DNA of 64,000 nucleotides, taken from NCBI GenBank assembly GCA_000802095.1, contig JUEB01000015.1, forward strand, positions 124,001 through 188,000, given 5' to 3'. The notes beneath the pieces were generated by a model that saw nothing but the letters and a program-made list of their open reading frames with translations, was not told the origin of the DNA and made no database searches. Made by a program: the position numbers and the translations under genes. Position 1 is the first letter of the stretch, and the number at the start of each line of letters is the position of its first letter. Shown piece by piece: positions 33,769-42,946 of the stretch. Source of the DNA: Peptococcaceae bacterium BICA1-7 (GTDB lineage: Bacteria; Bacillota; Desulfotomaculia; Desulfotomaculales; Desulfocucumaceae).

Positions 33769-34473
33769 TTGTATGAGTCTATAAGATCGGAAAAAGGAAG
33801 CATACTGCCCATGTTCGCGGTGGTGGTCACAGTGCTCATTATTATTATGGCAGTGGCCATAGATTTTTCCAGATACGTGCTGGTAAGCGAAAAATTGAAA
33901 ACAGCGTCTGACTCGGCGGCAGTGGCCGCCGCCATGAGTGCCAAAAGGTATGTACTGTTGGAAATTGACCCCGGAAGTAAGGAGGTTTCCTGTCCGGAGG
34001 GAGTTGATGGGCCTTGCTGTCGCAGATGCGGTGAAAAGAAAATTGTATCCGGCAGGGAAGATGATTTGATTGACAGGGACGGGTATAAAAAATACTGCTG
34101 CGACTGCGGCTGCCCAAAACCAAAAATATTGGAGCGATGGGTGGAATACGAGAATAACGGGTCTGAGGCCCGGCTGATGGCTGAGACATACTTTGACCTT
34201 AATAGGCCCAAAGAGATGACCGGGGCAGAGGGTGAGTCTGAAATAAGCTCCATTGCTGTATACAACAATCCAAGCAGCAGTTTATATCCTTCGGTGGTGG
34301 TTCGGACGGAGGGTAAATTTAAGACACTCATGCTTAACTTCCTGGACAAGATGTATCCCGGAACGAACCTTTCTGAATTAAACGTCTCAAAATGTTCTCA
34401 AGGCGGGACTTATTATTACGACGTTGACGGCAACTGGCACCGTTCAGCCAGGAGCGCGGAGGGGTGTGAATAG
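33769..34473 (+). CDS. TadG-like pseudopilin with Cys-rich insert
   Basis: A 234-residue protein. The start (SEKGSILPMFAVVVTVLIII, then AIDFSRYVLVSEKLKTASDS) is the TadG-type N-terminus. Residues 75-115 carry eight Cys (75, 83, 84, 87, 110, 111, 113, 115), unusual for TadG and consistent with disulfides or a metal knuckle outside the cell. No von Willebrand domain is seen, so it is shorter than classic TadG. TTG 33769 follows AAGGGGG. The next gene encodes a membrane thiol-redox protein. Confidence 0.72.
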   Translation: MYESIRSEKGSILPMFAVVVTVLIIIMAVAIDFSRYVLVSEKLKTASDSAAVAAAMSAKRYVLLEIDPGSKEVSCPEGVDGPCCRRCGEKKIVSGREDDLIDRDGYKKYCCDCGCPKPKILERWVEYENNGSEARLMAETYFDLNRPKEMTGAEGESEISSIAVYNNPSSSLYPSVVVRTEGKFKTLMLNFLDKMYPGTNLSELNVSKCSQGGTYYYDVDGNWHRSARSAEGCE

Positions 34474-34476
34474 TAA

Positions 34477-35229
34477 ATGGATGCTGTTAACAAAGCCTTT
34501 GGAGGCGTTTTTTTTATTTCTGCCGGGGTTCTCCTGGCAGTGACAAAGAATCCGGATATATTCACTGTGGCGGCGGTGGCTGCCTGCGCATTGTTGGCGG
34601 CTCTTTCCTCCACCGGGCTTGCAAGGTGGCCCGCTATGGGGGGAGCTCTGCTGATAGGCGCGTCCCTGGCTTTGCAGACGGCCCTTTCATATCGGTGCCT
34701 GGACTGCATAAAGGCCGATCTGCTGATATTGGCCGGAATCATTTACCTGTCAGCAGCGGAAAAGGGAACGGTGAAAAAACCGCTGAGGGGTATGGCCGTT
34801 GTTGTATCAGTTATGTTTATGGCCAATGCTTTTCTGCACTACCCACTGTTTTCAGGTCAGCCCCTGGAAGCGGCTCAAGGCGGCAAAGCAAGCCGGTTCA
34901 TCAGTGTATCTTCCGGCGGGAAAGAGGTTTCACTGGATACATCCGTATTGCCTGCCCTCCTTTTTTCACCCTCCTGCGGGTCCTGCCGGAGCACCGTGGG
35001 AGAGCTGGTGGAAACCGATCCGGAAGGCAAGGGCTGGGTACCGGTCCAGGTGGGCGGGGATCCGGAGGAAGCCAGAGCGTTGCTGAGCAGCATAGGTTAC
35101 CAGGGGGTTATTTACCATTGGCGATGGGATGAAGCTGTTCCTGCCCTCCTCACCACAAGGGATGACAAAACAAAGGTGGTGTATGGACAGGAGTCCATAG
35201 TAAAAGTGGTGAGGGGGGATAATGGTTGA
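34477..35229 (+). CDS. Membrane protein with thioredoxin-like CxxC domain
   Basis: A 250-residue protein with about five membrane helices in the first 125 residues, including CLDC (C74, C77) at a membrane edge, followed by an external thioredoxin-like domain with FSPSCGSCRSTV (C167, C170). The pairing of a membrane CxxC with an exported CxxC recalls VKOR/DsbB-thioredoxin fusions that form disulfides, although the VKOR fold is not certain. It lies 4 bases after the Cys-rich TadG-like gene, which could be its client. It overlaps the diguanylate cyclase start. Confidence 0.62.
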   Translation: MDAVNKAFGGVFFISAGVLLAVTKNPDIFTVAAVAACALLAALSSTGLARWPAMGGALLIGASLALQTALSYRCLDCIKADLLILAGIIYLSAAEKGTVKKPLRGMAVVVSVMFMANAFLHYPLFSGQPLEAAQGGKASRFISVSSGGKEVSLDTSVLPALLFSPSCGSCRSTVGELVETDPEGKGWVPVQVGGDPEEARALLSSIGYQGVIYHWRWDEAVPALLTTRDDKTKVVYGQESIVKVVRGDNG

Positions 35230-36053
35230 GGCTGTGGCTTTTGGCGCCGGGGGGAATAATATTGTTTCTTTTGGGCCTGGCTGCCGGCAGATTTTATCCT
35301 ATTATCAACATCCTCTGGCTTCTTAGCTGGCTGGTGTTTGTGGTGTTAACCATACTCTGGATCAGTCGCCACTACAGGAGAATCGAAAGCATGCTGCAGG
35401 AAGAACCTGACCCAAAGCTCGTTAATAAAGCATTTCCAGTATTCATAAATGATTTTGCCAGGGTGGACCTGGGACTTACTAAGATATACAGGAAAATTGA
35501 GAATGCAGCGCTTGACCTGATGGATCAGAAGGCCCGCCAGGCGGGAGAAAGCCTGGACATGATTTTGTCGGCCACAACCGACCCTTTAACAGGAGTACCA
35601 AACAGAAAACAATTAGAGGCCCATCTTAAAAGGGTATTTGGGAACACGAACCCCCTATGTGTGGTGATGGCGGATATAGACCATTTTAAATCGGTGAATG
35701 ACACTTACGGCCATGACGCCGGAGACATAGTCCTCAAGCAATTTGCCAGCACGGTAAAAGGAGGCGTCCGCCCGTCTGATCATGTGTTCCGGTATGGCGG
35801 CGAGGAGTTTATATTGATATGCAGCGCCGACATTAATGAAACCATGGAAATAGCCGAACGCGTCCGGGTAAAAGTGGAGAAAACGCCTGTTGCAATATAT
35901 GGCGACTTGAGTATTGCTGTTACCGCCAGCTTCGGGGTGGCCGAATACCGTTCCGGAGACACCCCGGAAAGCATCATGAAAAGGGCCGATAAGGCCCTGT
36001 ATGTGGCCAAGCAAAGTGGAAGAAACAGGGTGTGTAAGGAGGCTTCGTTTTGA
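35226..36053 (+). CDS. Diguanylate cyclase (GGDEF), membrane-bound
   Basis: A 275-residue protein with two N-terminal membrane helices, a linker helix (DLMDQKARQAGESLDMILS) and a full GGDEF domain: TDPLTGVPNRK, ADIDHFKSVNDTYGH, and the active site RYGGEEF (189-195). The product-inhibition site RPSD lies five residues before GGEEF, so feedback control is likely. It makes c-di-GMP, which typically promotes pilus use and attachment. Its position inside the Tad locus suggests local control. TTG start overlaps the previous stop. Confidence 0.9.
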   Translation: MRLWLLAPGGIILFLLGLAAGRFYPIINILWLLSWLVFVVLTILWISRHYRRIESMLQEEPDPKLVNKAFPVFINDFARVDLGLTKIYRKIENAALDLMDQKARQAGESLDMILSATTDPLTGVPNRKQLEAHLKRVFGNTNPLCVVMADIDHFKSVNDTYGHDAGDIVLKQFASTVKGGVRPSDHVFRYGGEEFILICSADINETMEIAERVRVKVEKTPVAIYGDLSIAVTASFGVAEYRSGDTPESIMKRADKALYVAKQSGRNRVCKEASF

Positions 36054-36223
36054 TGAACAGAAAGAAGAAAAAGGCTATTAGAAACGCCCAGAAAAGAATG
36101 AGAAAGAAAAACGAGATTAAAAAAGGCATAGAAGTCATGCATACGGATACACCAGGATCAATGCCAACTTTTCATGCGAATAACGTTAATATAGAACTGA
36201 TTAGAGGGGTGTTTAAAAATTAA
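36053..36223 (+). CDS. Very basic small protein
   Basis: ATG 36053 follows AAGGAGG by 9 bases and overlaps the cyclase stop. It encodes 56 residues with an Arg/Lys-rich N-terminal half (NRKKKKAIRNAQKRMRKK) and a neutral C-terminal half. Nucleic-acid or protein binding is possible. No family recognised. Confidence 0.45.
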   Translation: MNRKKKKAIRNAQKRMRKKNEIKKGIEVMHTDTPGSMPTFHANNVNIELIRGVFKN

Positions 36224-36248
36224 TAGGATTAAACTTCCCGCCAAAAAC

Positions 36249-36962
36249 ATGAGTTTCTGGGTGGCGGCGCTGCTTAGTATTGCAGCAGCTGCGTCGGTAT
36301 TGTTCGCCCTTTATCAGGTATATATGCCGGTGAAAGTACTGGCGACCAATAAGGATATACCCGCTGGCGCGGTGATCGGCCAGGCTGACATAGGGTATGT
36401 GACCCTGGCCAGGAGAGACATGCACCAATTGGCTTTGACCGAACCGGGTGAGGTAATAGGGAAATACGCCGGGGTAAACCTGTATAACCTGGAGCCCATA
36501 CTATCCCAAAGGATAACAGCAGATCCGTCCAGCGAAACTAAAAGCAGTGTCGGCCAGGATGAAACCTGGCTTACTCTTAACAAAAACGAGGCCAGGTGGC
36601 CTCAGAATATCAGGGCCGGAGGAACAACAACGGCGGTGGCCATATTGGAAGGCGGCAATCCCCAGGTAGTGGGCAAAGGAATTAAGATATTGTCTGTTAT
36701 GGATACAAACATAAACCTGTCCGGGACAGTAGAGCAGATTAAGAACGCTGTCTCGGCAAACAGCGGTGACAGCATTACCCTGGCGCTCAAATGGGACCAG
36801 GTGGGCCCTATACTTTTCGGGAAGGCCCGGTCAAAAGAGCTGTGGCTGCTCCCGGAGGCTGAAGGAGCTGAGCTAAGCGGGGATATATATGACCCCGGAC
36901 AGCTGGACAATTTGCTGCAGCTGCTGAATTACGGTAAAGACAAACCCGCCAAAACCAGATAA
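36249..36962 (+). CDS. cpaB: Flp pilus assembly protein CpaB/RcpC-like (set 2)
   Basis: A 237-residue protein with a membrane anchor (VAALLSIAAAASVLFALYQ) and a SAF-like domain (VLATNKDIPAGAVIGQADI, GEVIGKYAGVNLYNLEPIL). The C-terminal half is diverged from the set 1 copy. ATG 36249 has no binding site; an ATT at 36219, 8 bases after AGAGGGGTG, would add a basic ten-residue leader like that of the set 1 protein and may be the true start. Opens the second motor set. Confidence 0.78.
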   Translation: MSFWVAALLSIAAAASVLFALYQVYMPVKVLATNKDIPAGAVIGQADIGYVTLARRDMHQLALTEPGEVIGKYAGVNLYNLEPILSQRITADPSSETKSSVGQDETWLTLNKNEARWPQNIRAGGTTTAVAILEGGNPQVVGKGIKILSVMDTNINLSGTVEQIKNAVSANSGDSITLALKWDQVGPILFGKARSKELWLLPEAEGAELSGDIYDPGQLDNLLQLLNYGKDKPAKTR

Positions 36963-36981
36963 AGAGGGGGGCTATATAAGC

Positions 36982-38208
36982 ATGGATAGGCATAAACTCG
37001 TTGGGGAAGTACAGGAAGCAGTGATAAAAAAGCACCGAAAGCTCTTTTTGGATAGCGAAGAAGGGGGCTGGGAGAAGAAAGAACAGGTCATAAAACAGGA
37101 AATAAGAACACTATTGGGCCGGGAAGACCAGGATATAGAGCAGTATACCATAGACCAGCTGATTGGCTACAAGGAGCTGGGGCCATATATGCGGGACCCG
37201 GGGGTGACCGATATATTTGTCACCAACCTGGAAGTGGAGATAAAGAGAAGCGGCGGCAGGAAAGAAAAAACCGGCATCAGGTTCCACAGCAGCGAAGACG
37301 TTATGAAGATACTGCACAACGTGGTGCAGAAGGCCGGCCGGAAGATAGATTTCAACAACCCCCTGGTTAACGTGCAGCTGCCAGGAGGGATGCGCTTAAA
37401 CGGAGTTATCAACCCCAGCGCGGCAAGTCCTGCCATATCCATCAGGAAATTTCCCAAGAAGGTGTATACAGACCAGGAGCTTCTATCCCAGGGGTTTCTC
37501 AGTGAAGAAATGTTGCAGTTCTTCCAGTACGTTGTCAAATCCGGGTGCAACATGGTTATCGCCGGAGTGACCGGGTGCGGCAAAACCACCTTTGCCAGGC
37601 TATTGTGCGGGTACATTCCGGGGGATGAGCGGGTAATAACCGTGGAGGACACCCTTGAGCTGGGGCTGGAGGGCGTGGTGGCCCTGCAGGAATCGAAGAA
37701 GGCCAGTATCAAGGACCTTATAGAAAACTCCCTGCGTATGGACCCGGACCGGATAATACTGGGGGAATTCAGGGGGGATGAAACATATTACCTCCTGCTG
37801 GCCATGGACACCGGGCACTACGGATCAATGTCAACAGGCCACAGCAATAACGCCAGGATGAACCTTTTCCAGAGGATATTGCGGGCCGCCAAACCGGCCT
37901 CCGGAATGACCGATGAGGAACTGGGCCGTCATATAGTAAGCGCCATAGACCTGACCGTTTACATCAAAAAGTACAAGGATGGCAAATGGTGCATTTCAGA
38001 GGTTAATGAGTTGACAGACAGTAACGGTAAACCTCACTTCAGGGAAATATACCGGTTCAACAGGAGGGAAAACAGGCATGAATGCCTTAACAGCCTCACC
38101 GGTGAACTGCTGGATCGTCTGCAGGAAGAGCTGGGAGAAGAGAAGCTGCCGCAGATAAGGCCTTTTAGTGCGTCAAAGCCGGCCAGGGGAGTGGTGTCAC
38201 TGGTATGA
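36982..38208 (+). CDS. cpaF: CpaF/TadA secretion ATPase (set 2)
   Basis: A 408-residue ATPase with Walker A GVTGCGKTT (near 195-203), an Asp/Glu box VEDTLELG, Walker B region PDRIILGEFRGDE and the His-box STGHSNNA. The order is that of CpaF/TadA motors. Unlike set 1 it is not fused to a CpaE domain. The start ATG follows AGAGGGGGGC. It overlaps TadB of set 2 by 4 bases (ATGA). Confidence 0.88.
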   Translation: MDRHKLVGEVQEAVIKKHRKLFLDSEEGGWEKKEQVIKQEIRTLLGREDQDIEQYTIDQLIGYKELGPYMRDPGVTDIFVTNLEVEIKRSGGRKEKTGIRFHSSEDVMKILHNVVQKAGRKIDFNNPLVNVQLPGGMRLNGVINPSAASPAISIRKFPKKVYTDQELLSQGFLSEEMLQFFQYVVKSGCNMVIAGVTGCGKTTFARLLCGYIPGDERVITVEDTLELGLEGVVALQESKKASIKDLIENSLRMDPDRIILGEFRGDETYYLLLAMDTGHYGSMSTGHSNNARMNLFQRILRAAKPASGMTDEELGRHIVSAIDLTVYIKKYKDGKWCISEVNELTDSNGKPHFREIYRFNRRENRHECLNSLTGELLDRLQEELGEEKLPQIRPFSASKPARGVVSLV

Positions 38209-39149
38209 TATGGCGAGAAAAACTGTATGTCCTGCTGGCGGTGCCGGAGATTTTTATTCCGGCGCTTTTTATTGCCTCAGCTATTATGGCAGTCTTTGCA
38301 GCCAGAAACATTCAGATGTTCAGTAAATCCTTTACAAAGCTTAAAGACTTGCTGGTGCACGAAGCAGTCCGGAGCGACTTATTCTTCTCCAGGCACCAGG
38401 TCACCAAAGACACCGCCTTTAAGCTGAAAAAAATAGGCATGCCCTTCAGCTATAGCGCCTTTCTGACCGGTATCGCGGCTATCTCCGCCGTACTGGCGGT
38501 TCTGAGCATAATGCTTATGTCAAACCGGCTCCTGGCCATATTATCAGTGGTGTTGTGGGTGCTCTTTGCTCACCAGCTGGTGGACAGGCTGTATCACAAG
38601 AGAATTAAAAGCGTAATAGAGCTGCAGGCCCAGCTGATGCTGCAGCTGCTGGCCGAACTGTGCCAGGTGTCCGACAACCTCAAGCAGGCCATAGAAAGGG
38701 TCATACCGGCGACCCCCCAGCCTTTAAAAAAAGAGCTGGAGGACCTGATATTAAATGTCAACACCAACCGGGATATTGACGACTGTCTTTTAGAATTTGC
38801 TGCAAACTTGGACAACAGAGATATAAATACCTTTGTTCACGGTATCGTCCTTTCCAGGCAGTACGGCAGCGACACCCGCGAAGTAATTAAAATGGCGTCT
38901 GAAGTGGTCAGGGAGAGGATGGACCTGCGGGAGGAGCTGGTCAACGAGACCAGGGGGAAAAAGGCTGTTATATACATATTCATGGCCGCCCTGCCGGCTG
39001 TCTTCCTCTGGATGTTTACCGGTTCCGCCGATGCCCGCAGAGTATTCACAGAAACCACCCGGGGCCATATGCTGGTCTCCCTGCTGGTTATCGCCGAGTA
39101 CCTTTGCTGGTATTTTGACGGCAGGAAAGGGGTGCTGGAAGAAGTATGA
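38205..39149 (+). CDS. TadB-like platform protein (set 2)
   Basis: A 314-residue membrane protein: one N-terminal helix, a helix pair near 85-125, a cytoplasmic T2SSF domain (MLQLLAELCQVSDNLKQAIE) and C-terminal helices (AVIYIFMAALPAVFLWMF). It is coupled to the ATPase by an ATGA overlap and to TadC in the same way, so the three are made together. Confidence 0.8.
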   Translation: MIWREKLYVLLAVPEIFIPALFIASAIMAVFAARNIQMFSKSFTKLKDLLVHEAVRSDLFFSRHQVTKDTAFKLKKIGMPFSYSAFLTGIAAISAVLAVLSIMLMSNRLLAILSVVLWVLFAHQLVDRLYHKRIKSVIELQAQLMLQLLAELCQVSDNLKQAIERVIPATPQPLKKELEDLILNVNTNRDIDDCLLEFAANLDNRDINTFVHGIVLSRQYGSDTREVIKMASEVVRERMDLREELVNETRGKKAVIYIFMAALPAVFLWMFTGSADARRVFTETTRGHMLVSLLVIAEYLCWYFDGRKGVLEEV

Positions 39150-39943
39150 TTCCGTCAATAATGTATCCCCCGGTATTGGTGGGCATTGCCGTAATGGCCT
39201 GGTGCCTCAGAAGGGTTAAATTGCCGGGGGCGCTCCAGGTATATGAATGGGTCGGCCGCTACGGCGCATCAGCCGAAGATCTGAAATCACTGAGAAAAAG
39301 GCTGGAGGCCTTAAGAATTCCATTTTCGGCGGAATTGGTAACTGCCGGCAAAAGGTCCGCTATGCTGCTGATCTTTTTTGCCGGAGCAGTCCTGCTGACG
39401 GGAGGGCAGAAAGGAGGGGCCTTATTTCTTCTGGCGCTGCCTATGGCAGCAAAAGCTCCGGAAATGTTCTTAAGCTTTTTGGAGAAAAGGAGAAAGGAGG
39501 CTATACAGGCAGCCTTCCCTCTGATGGTGGAGCAGGTAAAGATCTATGCCAGGGCGGTGGGCTATTATGACGCCTTTAAAGTGGTGGCCAGGTCCTGGAA
39601 AGGAGTCCTTGGCCGCGAACTGGCTTTGCTGTCAGCTGAGATGGAGCTGGTGGGTCTGATTGAGGCCGTCGATAATTTCGCCAGACGCTGCAACGTGGCT
39701 GAAATGAAGGACTTTGCCCGGATCATCGCCGTAGAGCAGAGCACCGGGGCCGATATTAGCGAGATACTGACCAATTACTCGAAAGTGTCCAGGCAGAGAA
39801 AGGCTTCCAAAATAAAGAGGTGGATTAAGATTCAGCCTGTTTTAATGTCGCTCTTGCCCGGAGTACTGATAGTGATATTTATCATGATGTTTATTATCCC
39901 TATGGTGGGTTCCATAATCAACCAGTTAAACACTATTAAATAG
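39146..39943 (+). CDS. TadC-like platform protein (set 2)
   Basis: A 265-residue protein with membrane helices near 70-110, a T2SSF-like central domain (FPLMVEQVKIYARAVGYYDA) and two helices at the C-terminus (LPGVLIVIFIMMFIIPMVGS). ATG overlaps the previous stop. Partner of the TadB-like protein. Confidence 0.78.
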   Translation: MIPSIMYPPVLVGIAVMAWCLRRVKLPGALQVYEWVGRYGASAEDLKSLRKRLEALRIPFSAELVTAGKRSAMLLIFFAGAVLLTGGQKGGALFLLALPMAAKAPEMFLSFLEKRRKEAIQAAFPLMVEQVKIYARAVGYYDAFKVVARSWKGVLGRELALLSAEMELVGLIEAVDNFARRCNVAEMKDFARIIAVEQSTGADISEILTNYSKVSRQRKASKIKRWIKIQPVLMSLLPGVLIVIFIMMFIIPMVGSIINQLNTIK

Positions 39944-39955
39944 GGGGTTAATACC

Positions 39956-40105
39956 GTGGTAAAAGAATATCTGTGGTTACTGCACAAAAACCAAAAAGGA
40001 GGGATGAGCCTGGAAGTTGTGGGATTTGCCCTTATAGGGGCAGGCCTTTTGCTGACCTTTCTAAAGTGGAAAAAGAAAAAGCCCGGGCCATCGGAACAGG
40101 AATAG
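39956..40105 (+). CDS. Short pilin-like protein
   Basis: GTG 39956 after AGGGGGTTAATACC encodes 49 residues: a short leader with NQKGG, then MSLEVVGFALIGAGLLLTFL, the Flp-like hydrophobic helix with Glu near +4, and a lysine tail. It lies directly after TadC as the Flp pilin does in set 1, so it is a candidate second pilus subunit. Confidence 0.62.
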   Translation: MVKEYLWLLHKNQKGGMSLEVVGFALIGAGLLLTFLKWKKKKPGPSEQE

Positions 40106-40144
40106 GCATAAGTTCCAATTTGTAAAGAAAAGGAGGTATTTTGA

Positions 40145-40348
40145 ATGATTAAAAAAGCAAAAAAGGTTCTGGTTGCGCTGCACGAGGACCAGGGAGGCAG
40201 CTACTTCGTTGAAATGGCTCTTGTACTGATCGGTGTAGCCTTTGTGGTTTTCAATGCCGCCTCAGGGCTGGCCAACGACGGTATTGTGCCCAAGTACAAT
40301 AACATTTCCACGCAAATTCAGGGCGTTGCGGTTCCCTCATTAGATTAA
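40145..40348 (+). CDS. Short pilin-like protein
   Basis: A 67-residue protein from ATG 40145 (AAGGAGG upstream): leader ending DQGGS, then YFVEMALVLIGVAFVVFNAA with the pilin-type Glu and hydrophobic helix, then a short polar tail. Closely related in layout to the next gene. Confidence 0.68.
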   Translation: MIKKAKKVLVALHEDQGGSYFVEMALVLIGVAFVVFNAASGLANDGIVPKYNNISTQIQGVAVPSLD

Positions 40349-40384
40349 TCCGGTAAAAGATATCCGGGAAGAAGGTGATACTCC

Positions 40385-40561
40385 TTGAAAGTATTTTTAG
40401 CAAGACTTCACCGTGGCCAAGGGGGCAGTGTCTTCGTGGAAATGGCCCTCCTCATAATCGGTGTAGTATTTGTGGTTGCTTCCCATATGAACGAACTTGG
40501 CGCAGCCCTGGGCAGCAAGATTGGTGATATAAAAACCGAGGTCGAACAGGTGGGAAACTAA
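40385..40561 (+). CDS. Short pilin-like protein
   Basis: TTG 40385 with GAAGGTGAT upstream encodes 58 residues. RGQGGS then VFVEMALLIIGVVFVV repeats the pattern of the preceding gene (QGGSxFVEMAL), so the two are tandem paralogues. The stop overlaps the next ATG (TAATG). Confidence 0.68.
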   Translation: MKVFLARLHRGQGGSVFVEMALLIIGVVFVVASHMNELGAALGSKIGDIKTEVEQVGN

Positions 40562-41046
40562 TGTTTAAAAGGTTACATAAAGACAGGAGGGGCCAGGTCT
40601 TCATAGAGGCGCTGATAGTGATCCCCCTCCTGTTTATGATTTTTTGCTTCGTTATTGAAATGGGCTATCTCATGTATAACTGGTCGGTGATTAACTACTA
40701 TGTCTGCAATACTGCTGAAGCTGCCGCCACCAGGGGGCAGTTTACCAGCGAAGTGAGAGCCCAGCTGGCTTCAAAGATGGCAGACTGGACAGTGAACAGC
40801 CAGGGCTACAATTATGACGTGGGCGGCGCCGGTCCTCCGGGAACCATGGACAGCAATACTGTATATATTTTCGGCACTGACATGGACACGCCGGTGCAAA
40901 GGGGCTCCTACATAAACGTAAATATCAATTACCCCTGGCGCTTCAAATTCTTTTTAATCGACAGCCTGATGAACTACGTGGTCAGCGAAGAAAGCTTTCG
41001 CCTCAAGGTCAACGCTGCTGCCCAGAGCGAGGTGTTCATAGAGTGA
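40561..41046 (+). CDS. TadE-like pseudopilin
   Basis: A 161-residue protein with the TadE N-terminus DRRGQVFIEALIVIPLLFMI and a C-terminal globular domain (YINVNINYPWRFKFFLID). Gly then Glu mark the cleavage region. Coupled by overlap to both neighbours. Confidence 0.76.
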   Translation: MFKRLHKDRRGQVFIEALIVIPLLFMIFCFVIEMGYLMYNWSVINYYVCNTAEAAATRGQFTSEVRAQLASKMADWTVNSQGYNYDVGGAGPPGTMDSNTVYIFGTDMDTPVQRGSYINVNINYPWRFKFFLIDSLMNYVVSEESFRLKVNAAAQSEVFIE

Positions 41047-41585
41047 TTAATTTTTTAAATGACCAGAGAGGGTCAGCATATATACTGGCCCTCTTAATGA
41101 TCATATGTTTTTTTGCAGTGTCGGCCCTGGTTACCGATGTTGGTGAGCATTTTTGCATTAAGGTAGCTGTAAAAAACAAGCTGGACCTGGCGGTGAGAAG
41201 CGCAGCCGCCCAGGTGGATGAGGAAGAGCTTAAAAATGCCAGTCTGGTCATAGACGAGGCCAGGGCAGCCCAGACCTTTTACGATACCCTCAAAATGAAC
41301 TTGCTGCTGGACGACAGCCTTAATCCCCTTACAGGGTCTATGCTTAATACCGGTCCGGTGCAGGTTGATTATTTTGAGGTAGTTAAGCCGGAAGAAATTC
41401 CGTTTACATATACATTCACCGGCTACAGCGAAACTGTTAGCCAGGTGTCGGTAGTGGCCATTATCAGCTTTCCGGTAAAAAGCGGAGCCTTTTCAAAGCT
41501 GGCTGGCCTGCCGGAGGAAACCACCATGTACTGCCATGTTACAGCCGGGCCGGAGCTTATAGGCAGGCCGGTGGATGAAATATAA
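41043..41585 (+). CDS. TadG/TadE-like pseudopilin
   Basis: A 180-residue protein starting at GTG 41043. NDQRGSAYILALLMIICFFA is a TadG-like hydrophobic N-terminus without the usual Glu, followed by KLDLAVRSAAAQ, which matches the region after the helix in TadG proteins. The last gene of the tightly coupled set 2 series. Confidence 0.66.
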   Translation: MINFLNDQRGSAYILALLMIICFFAVSALVTDVGEHFCIKVAVKNKLDLAVRSAAAQVDEEELKNASLVIDEARAAQTFYDTLKMNLLLDDSLNPLTGSMLNTGPVQVDYFEVVKPEEIPFTYTFTGYSETVSQVSVVAIISFPVKSGAFSKLAGLPEETTMYCHVTAGPELIGRPVDEI

Positions 41586-41610
41586 GAACATTGAGGAGTT
41601 GTTATATGTT

Positions 41611-42927
41611 ATGAAATTAACAATTATTATCATTGTTGTATTTGTTGGGATATTATTCGGATCAGGTGTTGTAAGTGCTGCTGGGTATAATGATTATACT
41701 ATTAATAATAGTTATAGTTATAGTATTGGATTGAGTGGAAATACTAGCAATCATTTTGTTAGGACAGGTATACAACTATCTTATATCTATTCTCAGCTAA
41801 CAAATGACACCTCGCTGACATACATAAGATATAGGGTAAAATTCAATGGCAGTGATGCGAGAAGTGATTATGATCCAAATTTGACCATAACTCTAGCAGG
41901 GAACTATAACAACAATGGTATGTGGGGGGAGACAGTATCACCATTACAAATGTCAACCAATAGCAGGTCTAATTCAACTCAGGGGCAGTGGTATGAATAC
42001 AGTAGAAGCTTTGATCCAAACACAGGCTCACAGGTGGCAAATAGAATGCTATATTTATTTTTGAGTGGCGTAGACGAGTATGACTATTGCTCGTTTACGG
42101 TAGAGATACTAGAGGTAAGGTATAGGAAATATGTGGTAGATATTACTACAAGTATAACATCGGACAGATATATTGAATTAGAAGTAAATAGGTTTAGCGG
42201 TGCTACTGATACAAGAGTTGCTATACAGAATATAAATGATGGGAGGTGGATAGCTGGGAGTTCCAACAGCCGAGTCGCCTTTTCTGGCTCAAATACTGCC
42301 TATACTGTTATAGATACAGGTGTTATGCCAGAGAAAACTTATACTTATTATTTGTATTACCAGGTTGGTTCGTCAACAAGTATACCACCGGTTGGACCTA
42401 TCGTAGTTTTAGTAAAGGTACCTTCAGATGCAACATTAGCCGTAGAGCAAACCATAGATGCAGGATCTTCTGCAGCTCAGTGGGCGCACTGGGCAAATGA
42501 TAATGCCGCAGCTGCAGAAGATATGGCCAGGGAGGCCAGGGACCGGGCCGATACAGCATCGACAAACGCACTCAATGCCTATAACGAGGCCCATTTAGCT
42601 AATACCAAGTTGAATGATATGCAAGTCTCTATAACCAATATCCAAAACAATATGGGGGCAGATACTGCCCCTCCCATAATCAATTTGGGCACCTTATCCG
42701 GGGCCAGGGCCACCAGTGGAACTTCAATAAAAGCCTTTTTAAACGTGTCGGATAATATCAGCACCACCTTTAATTATAGTATAAATGGCGGTGAGTACCA
42801 GCTTCTGCCAGTAAACGGTATAATCGACTTGCCAGTTACTGAGCAAGGCGTAAATCCAATATATGTGAGAGTAAAGGATGAGGCGGGGAACATAAACTCT
42901 GTTTTCATGAAAATTCGAAAACTTTAA
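41611..42927 (+). CDS. Secreted adhesin-like protein A
   Basis: A 438-residue protein from ATG 41611 (GAGGAG upstream) with a signal peptide (LTIIIIVVFVGILFGSG, cut after VSAA). A beta-rich N-terminal domain with Asn/Tyr/Ser-rich strands is followed by a fibronectin-like part (to about 290), an Ala-rich coiled coil (about 300-355: ADTASTNALNAYNEAHLANT) and an Ig-like C-terminal domain (PIINLGTLSGARATSG...VKDEAGNINSV). AT-rich. Its C-terminal two domains match the next gene. Confidence 0.68.
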   Translation: MKLTIIIIVVFVGILFGSGVVSAAGYNDYTINNSYSYSIGLSGNTSNHFVRTGIQLSYIYSQLTNDTSLTYIRYRVKFNGSDARSDYDPNLTITLAGNYNNNGMWGETVSPLQMSTNSRSNSTQGQWYEYSRSFDPNTGSQVANRMLYLFLSGVDEYDYCSFTVEILEVRYRKYVVDITTSITSDRYIELEVNRFSGATDTRVAIQNINDGRWIAGSSNSRVAFSGSNTAYTVIDTGVMPEKTYTYYLYYQVGSSTSIPPVGPIVVLVKVPSDATLAVEQTIDAGSSAAQWAHWANDNAAAAEDMAREARDRADTASTNALNAYNEAHLANTKLNDMQVSITNIQNNMGADTAPPIINLGTLSGARATSGTSIKAFLNVSDNISTTFNYSINGGEYQLLPVNGIIDLPVTEQGVNPIYVRVKDEAGNINSVFMKIRKL

Positions 42928-42946
42928 AAAAAGGAGGGTAAAAAAT

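Noticed and set aside
33339-34349. 336-codon minus-strand frame across the TadE/TadG-like genes
   Set aside because: It runs antisense through two pilin-like genes with recognisable leaders and has no motif of its own.
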